A stretch of 64,000 nucleotides of DNA, taken from NCBI GenBank assembly GCA_030765065.1, contig CM060985.1:558001-622000 (forward strand). The letters are read 5' to 3'. The translations under genes were made by a program, and so were the position numbers. Shown one piece after another: positions 46,801 through 58,400 of the stretch (positions are counted from its first letter, which is position 1; every line of letters begins with the position of its first letter). Below the pieces are notes generated by a model. That model did no database searches and was not told where the DNA came from. It was given only the letters and a program-made list of their open reading frames with translations. The stretch is from Deroplatys truncata (lineage: Eukaryota > Arthropoda > Insecta > Mantodea > Mantidae).

Positions 46801-48479
46801 ACACACACCATTTTTGAGGGGGTCATCAGCCATTTCAATGACCTAATAGTAGTGGTTGAAACTATGCAACCACAGCATTGTAAGCCATCATTAGGGTATG
46901 CCACTACAATATAATTTGGGGAATTTACTGTCATGTTGCCATGGTAACTCAGCGATGACAATCAATTTTTCACTTGTTTCATTCTACCTTTCCAATTTAG
47001 TAAGAATAATTTCTATACCCACTAATAAACGACAGAAGGTTGAGAAAGTCATGTGAATGTTTTTTTAGTTATGTTGAAATCTGTAAAGTAAATTTCTGGA
47101 TGGAATATAATTCTTCCTCTAGCTACCAAAGGTAAGTGGAAAAATCATTTTTTACATCAAAGGGAGAGGATTTTAAAGCAAATGCATATTTCTTCTTCTC
47201 CGCTGTCAGAAAATGCGCTCACTTGGTATGCGAGTTAATTAATTACTACATTTACAACAATTTAAGCATATTTTACCTGTTTTATTAATAAGTATAATAT
47301 TTCAGCATTTTGCAACTTATGCTGCATATTTACTTGTTTTACATCTATATTTTATAAATATATTTTTATTTTATCTTCATATTTGATTTACAAATACAAT
47401 GTTCCAGATAATATTGTGACAGTTGAGTTATTGTTGCTGTTTAAAGAGCATTCTTGGTGTCTCAACAAGCCACATGTACTCGCTGCCCTGAGGCTTCTAG
47501 TCAACTTTAGTTACACTTCAAGGACCTCTACTGCTCCTACTTCCTCGTTAGGAAATAACTAACAAGTGCTGGTGCTAATGTTAGAAATGTCAATGCCAAA
47601 CATATTCAGTCTCAAATCCTAAAATAATTAAGTCCTCCTTTCTACCAGCTCCTGCAGTTATACAAGTCGCCCTATTTGTTACAAATAATGTAAAACTGTA
47701 ATTATTTACACTTTCCCTGTGTTTTAATGTAGAACATTACAATATGTGTCATCAAATCAGTGAATTTCCACCTTATCTAGTTGTAGCCGTTCCCTAACTG
47801 TATGAAGGTGATTGCTAAGGAGTTCTCGAAATTGAGTTCAAGTGTGATGTTTATAGTAAATATTATTGTTTAGTAGTACCTTATAAAATAGTAACTTATA
47901 CTTCAGAATATTCAACTATTAATAGTTTTAGAAATTCAATTTCAAAAATATTTCTGTAGGTTCACATTCATTCTCCAGTTGTAACTTTGATTACATAAAA
48001 TAGCCTTAAATTTTTATTTTATGTCAATATGGGCATATTATCAATGTTAAAGGGATTATCAGAGTATAAAATTCTTGTACCTACTAGAGACTTGAAACAA
48101 ACTTAATAAATTTACCATTAAATCACCACTGTCAGTTGCATCACACATTCATATTTAATTTCTGGTCAACCACTATTAGGTGGCCCACAACTTGTGCCAT
48201 TCCATAGAAGGATTATGAGCTACCGAACTATAAAAATACGTTGCATTTGCACGACATTCTCTACTCTTCTTCCTGTTAATACACTAAAACCTTCATTACA
48301 CATTTTGATGTAGATATAAGAAGAATACAGTTGGCTAAAGTGAAAGTCAGATCTTTTCAAAGCCAGTCACTGTATGATAGACATTATGTTCTGTATATGA
48401 ACACAAAAGAAGATGAATAGCAATTTGTGTTCAGAGAAGTATAAAGCATTTGAACATTCAAACCAATAACAAAGAATAT
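46801..48479. other. Long intronic stretch, mostly unassigned
   Basis: Apart from a possible scrap of the dispersed family at about 47040-47115 (GAGAAAGTCATGTGAATG, CTGGATGGAATATAATTCTT), I see no coding similarity or element ends in this AT-rich stretch of the 5.7-kb ABCA intron. Confidence 0.4.
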
Positions 48480-48714
48480 CTCGGAAATGGTTAACACAAA
48501 AAGTTTTATTCAACATAAATTGTGTGAAATTAATTGAAAACTCCACGGAATTAATAAACCACCTGCAGACCTACAACATCCCAAAAAACCACAATGGTAT
48601 CGTTTGATGTCAAAGCACTTTTCACCAGTATCCCCATAGAAAAAATCCCTACACTACTTAGAAAATGGTTAGATCAAACTACAATAGACTCCACAGAAAT
48701 AGATGACATCATCA

Positions 48715-49758
48715 ACCAGACATAACTTCTTCACATTTAACCATAAATTCTACAAACAATCAAAAGGACTAGCAATGGGAAGCCCACTGTCCCCCATTCT
48801 GGCAGAACTGTATATGAGCCACCTTGAAGTCCACATAGTGAAAGCTTTCCCCCACATATATAAATTTTGGTGGAGATATGTTGATGATATTTTTTCCATC
48901 ATACCACAGAAACTAACAGAAGACGCTTTGAAACTGTTGAACCTTCAGGACAACAGCATTAAATTCACAATCGAAATTGAAGAGAACAATACCTTACCCT
49001 TCCTGGACCTTACTATAACCAGAGATCAAAATAGCTTTAAATTCAGCATACATAGAAAACCCACACATGTGGACAACTATATAAAGAAAAATGGTTGCAA
49101 CCCAACTTCGCACCAACTAGCCGTCTTTAGAAGTTTAATCCACCGGTTGCATAGCATTCCCTTGAGTAAAGAAGAATTTTTAAAAGAACAACAACATATA
49201 GAAAAAATAGCAATAACTAATGGATTCAACTCAGATCTCATAAGCAACATGATATACAAGAAGGAAAAACTCAAGGCAATTTCACATTCCACCACTCTAA
49301 TGCCCCTCTCAAACACAAATTGGAAATACAAGAAATTCACATACCACCCTTGGGCCTTTAGAAAATTTGAACGAATCTTCAACAAATGTAACATTAGACT
49401 AGCTCCACAGAACAAATTCAGCTTGAAGAACTTACTAAACACACCTCTCAAAAATACCATCCCAAACACACTAAAATCCGGAATTTACGAGATCAGTTGT
49501 GAGGATTGTGAGAAATACTACATAGGAAAAACTAAAAGAAACTTGGAAACCAGACTCAAGGAACACCAAAGAAACATAAAACTAAAACAAATAGAGAAGT
49601 CCGCTGTATCACACCATTTTTGGACTGAAAACCACAACATTGGCCAAAGTATAAAGTTGTTAAAACCCCTCACCACACCAATAGAATTGAACATCTGGAA
49701 AAAATACACATCGTCAAAAACAGCAACAAAGTCATTAATTTTGAAATCCCGCCTGTAA
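48715..49758 (+). pseudogene. Penelope-like reverse transcriptase plus GIY-YIG endonuclease frame
   Basis: This open stretch of about 350 codons carries, in order, GLAMGSPLSPILAELYMSHL (motif B), YVDDIF (catalytic motif C, both Asp present), NNTLPFLDLTITRDQNSFKF (motif D/E region), RKPTHVDNYI, the linker FTYHPWAFRKFERIFNKCN, and a GIY-YIG nuclease (GIYEISCEDCEKYYIGKTKR, then NLETRLKEHQRNIK with its conserved Arg). The ATG at 48703 is not the true start: motif A lies upstream in another frame. GIY-YIG nucleases cut target DNA for these elements. Although long, the frame is incomplete at its start and shifted at its end. Confidence 0.9.
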
Positions 49759-49849
49759 GCAATGTGTTAAAACTTTGTGCCCCCAACACCAGATGGCAAC
49801 AGGGTCAGAATTTGCAGGAAGAGGAAGAAGAGGACATGGGAGAAAGCGA

Positions 49850-49925
49850 CCCTTAGTCACCCAGTCGCTGACAATGAGGACGAATGCCCTCGAAAACGTT
49901 TCTGTTTTATGTAACTTTAATTAGT
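49850..49925 (+). other. Penelope-like tail with hammerhead-like order
   Basis: CTGACAATGA, then GGACGAATGCCC as a small stem-loop (GAGG with CCTC), then CGAAAACG resembles the CUGANGA, helix II, GAAA order of a hammerhead, but the first box is not canonical. I keep it as a weak candidate. Confidence 0.3.
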
Positions 49926-49974
49926 GAAGGTGAGTGTAAAAAAGTGTGACTCAATCTAAATCATAAATTGTGTG

Positions 49975-50285
49975 CTTTAACAATATCTACACTTTTTGTG
50001 TAGTAACATTTTGTCTGTCTCTTATGGCTTACAAAAGTCATTCACAGGCTATTTCCAGAAAATTCAAGATATCCATTTTATTTGTCATGTAAGTATCTTT
50101 GAAATTAAAAAAAATAATTCAATATTTTCTATGTTAAGCATTTAACTGGCTGTTCATTGTTGAATTATGCTGACTGGACGCATGCACACACCTTTTTCTA
50201 AACAGGCATATTCTGGATTCAGGAAGTCCCTATGTCAAATTTTTGGGTGAAATACAATACTTGTTGTACTCAATAAAAGCTAAGT
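49975..50285 (+). repeat. Dispersed unclassified repeat, copy i
   Basis: AACAATATCTACACTTTTTG, TTTGTCTGTCTCTTATGGCT, GAAAATTCAAGATATCCATT and TTTTTGGGTGAAATACAATA match copy b in order, with an internal deletion. It ends 27 bp from the ABCA exon at 50312. Confidence 0.68.
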
Positions 50286-50311
50286 GAAAATTAGTCATAT
50301 TGCATACTTGC

Positions 50312-50472
50312 CTGCTTATCTCTTTGTGTGGGACTCCTCGGATTGCTGCATAACATTCCAGATGTTCTCTTACTGTTACGTTCTTCCACTGTGCATCATG
50401 TTGAGGACAGTATCCCATGAGTTTGAACGCCTCTGCTATGTTGGATGTTATGTTGTGACCCCCGATGTGCAC
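50312..50472 (-). CDS. ABCA transporter exon, Q-loop region of second NBD
   Basis: The minus strand reads VHIGGHNITSNIAEAFKLMG, then YCPQHDAQWKNVTVREHLEC and YAAIRGVPHKEIS. The glutamine of YCPQHDA is the Q-loop residue, and VREHL...YA.IRGV is a typical ABCA continuation. The exon begins in phase 0 after a CTGACCCAG acceptor and ends with two bases of an Arg codon before a GC donor (GCAAGT). All codons are open. Walker A is expected in the preceding exon, which must lie to the right of 50.5 kb; I did not find it up to 64 kb, so that intron may also be long. Confidence 0.93.
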
Positions 50473-52439
50473 CTGGGTCAGCAGAGAGTACATTATCAAG
50501 TACCTTTGTGGCACACTCCTAGCGCAAGCTAATGGTACAGCACTTAAACACATCTTGAAATATTGGGAATCGAAAATACTGTCAAGGACTATTTACAAAG
50601 CAAAATGGGAAGGAAGTTGGAAAATAGTCCAGCATATTGGAATGGGCAAGATAGAAAATCAGCAGATAACTAATGCATGAGAAATATGGAGCAATCAAGG
50701 ACTACTTCAGCAAATAGGGGCACGCATGTTTATCAGAAGGATTTGCGCAGGGGTACAATGTGGTTAACTCAGAATACCCTATCTAGGGTATAAATGATGC
50801 GATTTTATTCCCTAGATAACTGTTTCCAGTTTTAAAACTATTGCCAGCTTTGTTCTGCTGAAACTTGTGTTTTCACAATCAGCTGTGCAACAGGCAGAAA
50901 TGCTGAATCTAAGCAACGACATCGAGAACATTATTTTTTACTAACGTGTTCTCTGTTCAAGCAAAACTTTTTCCTAATATCATCCAGCTACTTTATGTCG
51001 TACCCAGAAATGTGTTTATCTCTGCAGTCAATTGGAATAAAATCACAATGTAAATATTCCAAATTATGAATTCTCCAATAATTTAAACTTAATCTGAACA
51101 CCCGTAGTTGTCTGGTCATCAACAGCACCTCCTCCGTGCATCAGGAAGCCTCTGTAACATTAGCTTCACCACTGTTAAACTTAACATAACCTCCAAATAC
51201 TGAAAATCACACAGAATGTCGCCAACATTCTCCCTTGTAGCTGTGTTATATTTTCAATAATGTTTCTGTACCTTTTGAATAACCATTCCTTTTCAACAAT
51301 AATAACTTAAACACACTCGTTATGTTGCTACACATTGCATCACCGTATTTTAGGTAGGATTTAACTTCACTGTTTGCATAAAACTATGCAAAGTGCTGAA
51401 ATTTTCTAGGTACATTATTCTGTTTTAAATAGTAACTTTATTGTACCTCATTTTTATATGTTCTAAATAACCATCAAATTAATCCTTTCTCAACTTGAAT
51501 CTCATTGTCGTGTTCATTTATCGGATCACCTCTACAATATATTGTGCTGAGTTTCATGGTTCTCAAAGACATATTATGAAGAAATTCATCATTTATACCG
51601 AACGAAACTGTGTCCAGTCATTTTCTTTTTATACTTAGAATAACAAGTTATCACTGAGTGAAAGCATGGAATAATTTATTCTGTGGTTATACCCATGATA
51701 GGCTCTATTCCAGTATCGTACAACACAATTTAGTGCCTAATCATGGAACAATATCTAACAGAGGTTTATTCCGAGTTCGTACAATTGACGTATAAGTGAC
51801 AAAAGGAGTATATACATTATGTGAAAATAATCTACAGATCATTCTATAGCAGATTATTCAAAAACTAAAATATGGAACAACAAGTGGGAGAATTTGCAGA
51901 TAAATATTTTGGCATTAAGCATTTTTGGAATTAGTAAAAGGAATTTTTTAAAGAATTTGGCAATTATATAGGGAAGAGAAAAGTAGTGGAGGAAAGTGAT
52001 TAAGGCAAAGGACGAATTTAATGACAGGGATATCGAAGAAAGCAAAGGAACAGGGATGGAAAGATGATCCTGTGTAGAAAAAGCCAAATATTAATGTCCA
52101 TTTTTAATAAAGTGTTAAGTAAAAGTGAAGCAGGATCCATTGCTGTTAGTTGTAGGGGTCCAAAACATCCCACATATTGTAAAACTGCAATGTAAATGTC
52201 TAGAAATAAATAAACCATCAAAAATGTTTGTAACAGTGAAGAAGCTAATTATATCTTATCATACTTTATTCACCGTTTGAATTTCATAAACAATATAGGC
52301 TTCATCAAACTTATAAATGAAGAAAGTATAAAACTTTTCAAACTCAAAACAATAACACTATTATAACTAAATGCAAATAGAAAGTAACGCTACATAAATA
52401 TTTACAAAGTAACGTGATGTTGTGGAAGTTATAATTTAG
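50473..52439. other. Upstream ABCA intron stretch, nothing recognised
   Basis: About 2 kb without identified elements. Short frames on either strand look composition-driven. The motif TATCTAGGGTATAAATGATG near 50780 is the only local oddity (a small TATCTAGGGTATA quasi-palindrome). Confidence 0.4.
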
Positions 52440-53345
52440 TTATTCTTCTACTGAATAATAAGAGCCTTCTATTAGAAGTGTTTTTAAAGCTAATGATACT
52501 GTTTTAAGTTGAAAACTATGTGTAAATAACAGGATGCAATTGAGAATGTGAAGATCTTGTCGACTTCATAAATGTAAACACCTGAGGAGTAGTAATGTGG
52601 GTTTGTAGAGGAAGAGATATTTATAACAGAACGTATTGCAATAAAAACATTTTTGCTACATCTTTCGCATTTCCCCAGCTCAATATGCCATAAGTTATTA
52701 CAGTAAAATGGGTATACTGTTCTCAAGACATTAGTACTTATTGATTTTCTCTTAAGTTTAGTAAAGAATATAATTCTACTAATTCTAATGGTAGCTGCTG
52801 AACCATATTTCCAAAACTTTTCTATTTGCTACATAAAATAATAATTTCATACTAAGAAGTTGCAATGCATTATTTAATTTATGATAAAAGCCTATAGCAA
52901 TCGACTTATCTTCATTGCTTTTAGCTTATTAATTTGGAACCAAGTGACAATATTGTCATTCAAATCAATCATGTGGCTTAACAGGTCATTGGTATTCTTA
53001 CCAGTCATTAGCATGCTGGTATCAACAATGAAATGGCCTGTTAGACTAAATCATTAATATATAACAGAAATATGATAGGCCTAACATCGAACCCTGCAGT
53101 GCACTATTTGTTTTGGGAATATTTTACTCGTAATTACACCTACATAGTCTAACTGTACAGACTGGGATCTATGTACAAGATAGAGTTTAAACCATTATCT
53201 AATACAATAGGCATGTAATTTATCCAAAAGAATGCTGTGATCCTTAAAGAGGTCGGTCTAACAAATTATCCAGAGGCAACACTTTCACATGTAATGGTTT
53301 GCATAAGTTTTCTAAACATTTCATCAAAGCTGAGGTAGTGAGATT
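52440..53345 (-). pseudogene. LINE reverse transcriptase remnant
   Basis: On the minus strand, pieces read LQGSMLG (the fingers/palm GVPQGS-like box, near 53100), then VDTSMLMTGKNTNDLLSHMI and LNDNIVTWFQINKLK, fitting the catalytic-box downstream region (ADDT..., NxLxxW...NKL), then ENSIPILL and WGNAKDVSKMFLLQ-like segments near 52.6-52.7 kb. Upstream, near 53.3 kb, a GLKLYLVHRS-like segment fits the region before the QGS box. The catalytic box is partly lost and many stops occur. It is an old copy of a CR1/Jockey-type LINE. Confidence 0.6.
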
Positions 53346-53399
53346 TCCAGCCTAGAAGAGATAACAAGAAATACTGCAAATTCAGTTTTCACCCCCTCC

Positions 53400-53990
53400 T
53401 CTCATGAATGAGCACAACCTGCAGGGAACAACAAATCTGCTAATGTACAAGGATTGCAGTAAAACAAAACAAAAAACCTCAAAATCTGTACAGGTGAACA
53501 TTTCTGCAAGTATGGACATACCCTTTACTTTACAACTCTCCTATATAAGGAAAAGATTTGCATCACAAAATATGAACATGAATGTATTTATGAGTTGCAA
53601 TTCCTTACTTACTTGTGATTTTAAAAGTTTATTGAGCAAATCTACGACCCTATTGTTGTAGTCCACTGTCCAAAATTATCATTTTGTTTCCCTCATCTGC
53701 TTCTAGGTCTCCTATTTAGACCTTACACTATTTTAAGAACTTTTGTTTAAGTCTCCACAGTGATCCTATACCATCTAATAGCTTTATGCATTTGACTTCA
53801 AGTAAGATTTTCCAATTTTCTGCTTCGTTTGGTGCAATGTACTCATCCATGTTTTCTGACCGTTCTTTATTTGCAATTCCATGAAGGTAAGCTTCAAAAG
53901 GATCATCATGTTATCTGTTTAGGCAGGACTTCTATATCTTTTGTGATTTTGTTGTATTCATAACTTCTTGGCCTTTTTAATATTGCCCTA
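53400..53990 (-). mobile_element. Probable Penelope-like N-terminal scrap
   Basis: On the minus strand near 53700 the reading EADEGNKMIILDSG followed by YNNRVVDLLN (frame change) resembles the conserved ADKGNxTVxMxxxDYxxKxxxLL start of Penelope-like reverse transcriptases. The upstream part is unconvincing. Decayed, no ends found. Confidence 0.4.
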
Positions 53991-54446
53991 TTCATAACCA
54001 GAATTAAAACCATTGAAAATCAAACAAGTCATCCCAAAACCCCAAATTGTGACAGCAGTTCTACTACAGAGCTATCATTTGATACGTGGAATTGCTTGTC
54101 TTGCACTGCAATGCTTCTGATCCCTTACCATGTGCCAACTAATCGGCTGACACATGGTTGCTTGCCCTGCACTGCAATGTTTCTGATCCCTTACCATGTG
54201 CCAACTAATCAGCTGACACATGGTTGCTTGCCCTGCACTGCAATGTTTCTGATCCCTTACCATGTGCCAACTAATCAGCTGACACATGGTTGCTTGCCCT
54301 GCACTGCAATGCTTCTGATCCCTTACCATGTGCCAACTAATCGGCTGACACATGGTTGCTTGGCCTGCACTGCAATGCTTCTGATCCCTTACTAATCAGC
54401 TGACACATGGTTGCTTGCCCTGCACTGCAATGCTTCTGATCCCTTA

Positions 54447-54674
54447 CCATGTGTCAGCCGATTAGTTGGCACATGGTTGCTTGCCCTGCACTGCAATGTT
54501 TCTGATCCCTTACCATGTGTCAGCCGATTAGTTGGCACATGGTTGCTTGCCCTGCACTGCAATGCTTCTGATCCCTTACCATGTGTCAGCCGATTAGTTG
54601 GCACATGGTTGCTTGCCCTGCACTGCAATGTTTCTGATCCCTTACCATGTGTCAGCCGATTAGTTGGCACATGG
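54447..54674. repeat. Four consecutive flipped units in the 66-bp array
   Basis: Normal units carry CCATGTG, a core CCAACTAATCRGCTGA, then CACATGG. In units at 54447, 54513, 54579 and 54645 the 16-bp core is reverse-complemented (TCAGCCGATTAGTTGG) while the 7-bp arms and all flanks keep their orientation. Units alternate GTTTCTG and GCTTCTG, so the flipped form seems to have spread as a two-unit block. Confidence 0.95.
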
Positions 54675-55370
54675 TTGCTTGCCCTGCACTGCAATGCTTC
54701 TGATCCCTTACCATGTGCCAACTAATCGGCTGACACATGGTTGCTTGCCCTGCACTGCAATGCTTCTGATCCCTTACCATGTGCCAACTAATCAGCTGAC
54801 ACATGGTTGCTTGCCCTGCACTGCAATGCTTCTGATCCCTTACCATGTGCCAACTAATCAGCTGACACATGGTTGCTTGCCCTGCACTGCAATGCTTCTG
54901 ATCCCTTACCATGTGCCAACTAATCGGCTGACACATGGTTGCTTGCCCTGCACTGCAATGCTTCTGATCCCTTACCATGTGCCAACTAATCAGCTGACAC
55001 ATGGTTGCTTGCCCTGCACTGCAATGCTTCTGATCCCTTACCATGTGCCAACTAATCAGCTGACACATGGTTGCTTGCCCTGCACTGCAATGTTTCTGAT
55101 CCCTTACCATGTGCCAACTAATCGGCTGACACATGGTTGCTTGTCTTGCACTGCCATGTTTCTGATCCCTTACCATGTGCCAACTAATCGGCTGACACAT
55201 GGTTGCTTGTCCTGCACTGCAATGCTTCTGATCCCTTACCATGTGCCAACTAATCAGCTGACACATGGTTGCTTGCCCTGCACTGCAATGCTTCTGATCC
55301 CTTACCATGTGCCAACTAATCACCTGACACATGGTTGCTTGCCCTGCACTGCAATGTTTCTGATCCCTTA

Positions 55371-55400
55371 CCATGTGTCAGCCGATTAGTTGGCACATGG
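55371..55400. repeat. Fifth, isolated flipped unit in the 66-bp array
   Basis: The core at 55378-55393 is again TCAGCCGATTAGTTGG between CCATGTG and CACATGG. It lies 11 units from the cluster at 54447-54674, with normal units on both sides, so it is either an independent flip or a copied unit. Confidence 0.95.
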
Positions 55401-58400
55401 TTGCTTGCCCTGCACTGCAATGCTTCTGATCCCTTACCATGTGCCAAGTAATCGGCTGACACATGGTTGCTTGCCCTGCACTGCAATGCTTCTGATCCCT
55501 TACCATGTGCCAACTAATCAGCTGCCACATGGTTGCTTGCCCTGCACTGCAATGTTTCTGATCCCTTACCATGTGCCAACTAATCGGCTGACACATGGTT
55601 GCTTGTCTTGCACTCCAATGTTTCTGATCCCTTACCATGTGCCAACTAATCGGCTGACACATGGTTGCTTGCCCTGCACTGCAATGCTTCTGATCCCTTA
55701 CCATGTGCCAACTAATCCGCTGACACATGGTTGCTTGCCCTGCACTGCAATGCTTCTGATCCCTTACCATGTGCCAACTAATCAGCTGACACATGGTTGC
55801 TTGGCCTGCACTGCGATGTTTCTGATCCCTTACCATGTGCCAACTAATCAGCTGACACATGGTTGCTTGCCCTGCACTGCAATGCTTCTGATCCCTTACC
55901 ATGTGCCAACTAATCAGCTGACACATGGTTGCTTGCCCTGCACTGCAATGCTTCTGATCCCTTACCATGTGCCAACTAATCGGCTCACACATGGTTGCTT
56001 GCCCTGCACTGCAATGCTTCTGATCCCTTACCATGTGCCAACTAATCAGCTGACACATGGTTGCTTGCCCTGCACTGCGTTGTTTCTGATCCCTTACCAT
56101 GTGCCAACTAATCAGCTGACACATGTTTGCTTGCCCTGCACTGCAATGTTTTGATCCCTTACCATGTGTCAAGTAATCAGCTGACACATGGTTGCTTGGC
56201 CTGCACTGCAATGTTTCTGATCCCTTACCATGTGCCAACTAATCAGCTGACACATGGTTGCTTGCCCTGCATTGCAATGCTTCTGATCCCTTACCATGTG
56301 CCAACTAATCAGCTGACACATGGTTGCTTGCCCTGCACTGCAATGCTTCTGATCCCTTACCAATCAGCTGACACATGATTGCTTGGCCTGCACTGCGATG
56401 CTTCTGATCCCTTACCAATCAGCTGACACATGGTTGCTTGCCCTGCACTGCAATGCTTCTGATCCCTTACCATGTGCCAACTAATCAGCTGACACATGGT
56501 TGCTTGGCCTGCACTGCAATACTTCTGATCCCTTACCATGTGCCAACTAATCAGCTGACACATGGTTGCTTGGCCTGCACTGCGATGTTTCTGATCCCTT
56601 ACCATGTGCCAACTAATCAGCTGACACATGGTTGCTTGGCCTGCACTGCGATGTTTCTGATCCCTTACCATGTGCCAACTAATCATCTGACACATGGTTG
56701 CTTGGCCTGCACTGCGATGTTTCTGATCCCTTACCATGTGCCAACTAATCAGCTGACACATGGTTGCTTGGCCTGCACTGCGATGTTTCTGATCCCTTAC
56801 CATGTGCCAACTAATCAGCTGACACATGGTTGCTTGGCCTGCACTGCGATGTTTCTGATCCCTTACCATGTGCCAACTAATCAGCTGACACATGGTTGCT
56901 TGGCCTGCACTGCAATGTTTCTGATCCCTTACCATGTGCCAACTAATCAGCTGACACATGGTTACTTGCCCTGCACTGCAATGCTTCTGATCCCTTACCA
57001 TGTGCCAACTAATCAGCTGACACATGGTTGCTTGGCCTGCACTGCAATGCTTCTGATCCCTTACCATGTGCCAACTAATCAGCTGACACATGGTTGCTTG
57101 GCCTGCACTGCAATGCTTCTGATCCCTTACCATGTGCCAACTAATCAGCTGACACATGGTTGCTTGCCCTGCACTGCAATGCTTCTGATCCCTTACCATG
57201 TGCCAACTAATCAGCTGACACATGGTTGCTTGCCCTGCACTGCAATGCTTCCGATCCCTTACCATGTGCCAACTAATCAGCTGACACATGGTTACTTGCC
57301 CTGCACTGCAATGCTTCTGATCCCTTACCATGTGCCAACTAATCAGCTGACACATGGTTGCTTGGCCTGCACTGCGATGTTTCTGATCCCTTACCATGTG
57401 CCAACTAATCAGCTGACACATGGTTGCTTGGCCTGCACTGCGATGTTTCTGATCCCTTACCATGTGCCAACTAATCATCTGACACATGGTTGCTTGGCCT
57501 GCACTGCGATGTTTCTGATCCCTTACCATGTGCCAACTAATCAGCTGACACATGGTTGCTTGGCCTGCACTGCGATGTTTCTGATCCCTTACCATGTGCC
57601 AACTAATCAGCTGACACATGGTTGCTTGGCCTGCACTGCGATGTTTCTGATCCCTTACCATGTGCCAACTAATCAGCTGACACATGGTTGCTTGGCCTGC
57701 ACTGCAATGTTTCTGATCCCTTACCATGTGCCAACTAATCAGCTGACACATGGTTACTTGTCCTGCACTGCAATGCTTCTGATCCCTTACCATGTGCCAA
57801 CTAATCAGCTGACACATGGTTGCTTGGCCTGCACTGCAATGCTTCTGATCCCTTACCATGTGCCAACTAATCAGCTGACACATGGTTGCTTGCCCTGCAT
57901 TGCAATGCTTCTGATCCCTTACCATGTGCCAACTAATCAGCTGACACATGGTTGCTTGCCCTGCACTGCAATGCTTCTGATCCCTTACCATGTGCCAACT
58001 AATCAGCTGACACATGGTTGCTTGCCCTGCACTGCAATGCTTCTGATCCCTTACCATGTGCCAAATAATCAGCTGACACATGGTTACTTGCCCTGCACTG
58101 CAATGCTTCTGATCCCTTACCATGTGCCAACTAATCATCTGACACATGGTTGCTTGGCCTGCACTGCGATGTTTCTGATCCCTTACCATGTGCCAACTAA
58201 TCAGCTGACACATGGTTGCTTGGCCTGCACTGCGATGTTTCTGATCCCTTACCATGTGCCAACTAATCAGCTGACACATGGTTGCTTGGCCTGCACTGCG
58301 ATGTTTCTGATCCCTTACCATGTGCCAACTAATCAGCTGACACATGGTTGCTTGGCGTGCACTGCAATGTTTCTGATCCCTTACCATGTGCCAACTAATC

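Larger units (their letters stand above)
48480..49960 (+). mobile_element. Penelope-like element, 5'-truncated, relatively young
   Basis: Coding begins around 48505 with INHLQTYN and MVSFDVKALFTSIP (palm motif A, aspartate in SFDV), then a frame change near 48720 into the long frame at 48703-49758. After its stop the reading continues in another frame (INFEIPPVSNVLKLCAPN) to about 49855. A tail with GTCGCTGACAATGAGGACGA, TGCCCTCGAAAACGTTTCTG and AATTAGTGAAGGTGAGTG follows. The N-terminal DKGN region is missing. It lies within the GC-AG ABCA intron, opposite to the gene. Confidence 0.88.
44634..50311 (-). other. ABCA intron with GC donor
   Basis: The only in-phase join between the exons at 50312-50472 and 44426-44633 uses the donor AG/GCAAGT and the acceptor TTTGCAG/G. 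A GT donor four bases on (CAA/GTATGC) would leave the next exon out of frame. AG/GCAAGT is the strong consensus typical of GC-AG introns. The joined protein reads KEISRVVDMYL, which fits ABCA sequences. Confidence 0.82.
5149..50472 (-). other. ABCA transporter gene region (three exons found)
   Basis: Three minus-strand exons join in phase to give one continuous stretch of ABCA second nucleotide-binding domain: Q-loop region, signature and Walker B, then H-loop region. Exon lengths are 161, 208 and 92 bp. The introns are 5,678 bp (GC-AG) and 39,185 bp (GT-AG), the latter holding the 20.8-kb 107-bp array, two LINEs, a mariner and a Penelope-like element. The Walker A exon should lie right of 50.5 kb and the regulatory C-terminal exons left of 5.1 kb; I did not find either in the window. 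Confidence 0.85.

Noticed and set aside
49077-49709. Minus frames opposite the Penelope-like reverse transcriptase
   Set aside because: They are shadows of the recognised plus-strand coding sequence.
56162-56191. A sixth flipped or hybrid unit in the 66-bp array
   Set aside because: The core TCAAGTAATCAGCTGA is the normal orientation with two substitutions (CCAAG-type cores also occur at 55441), not an inversion.
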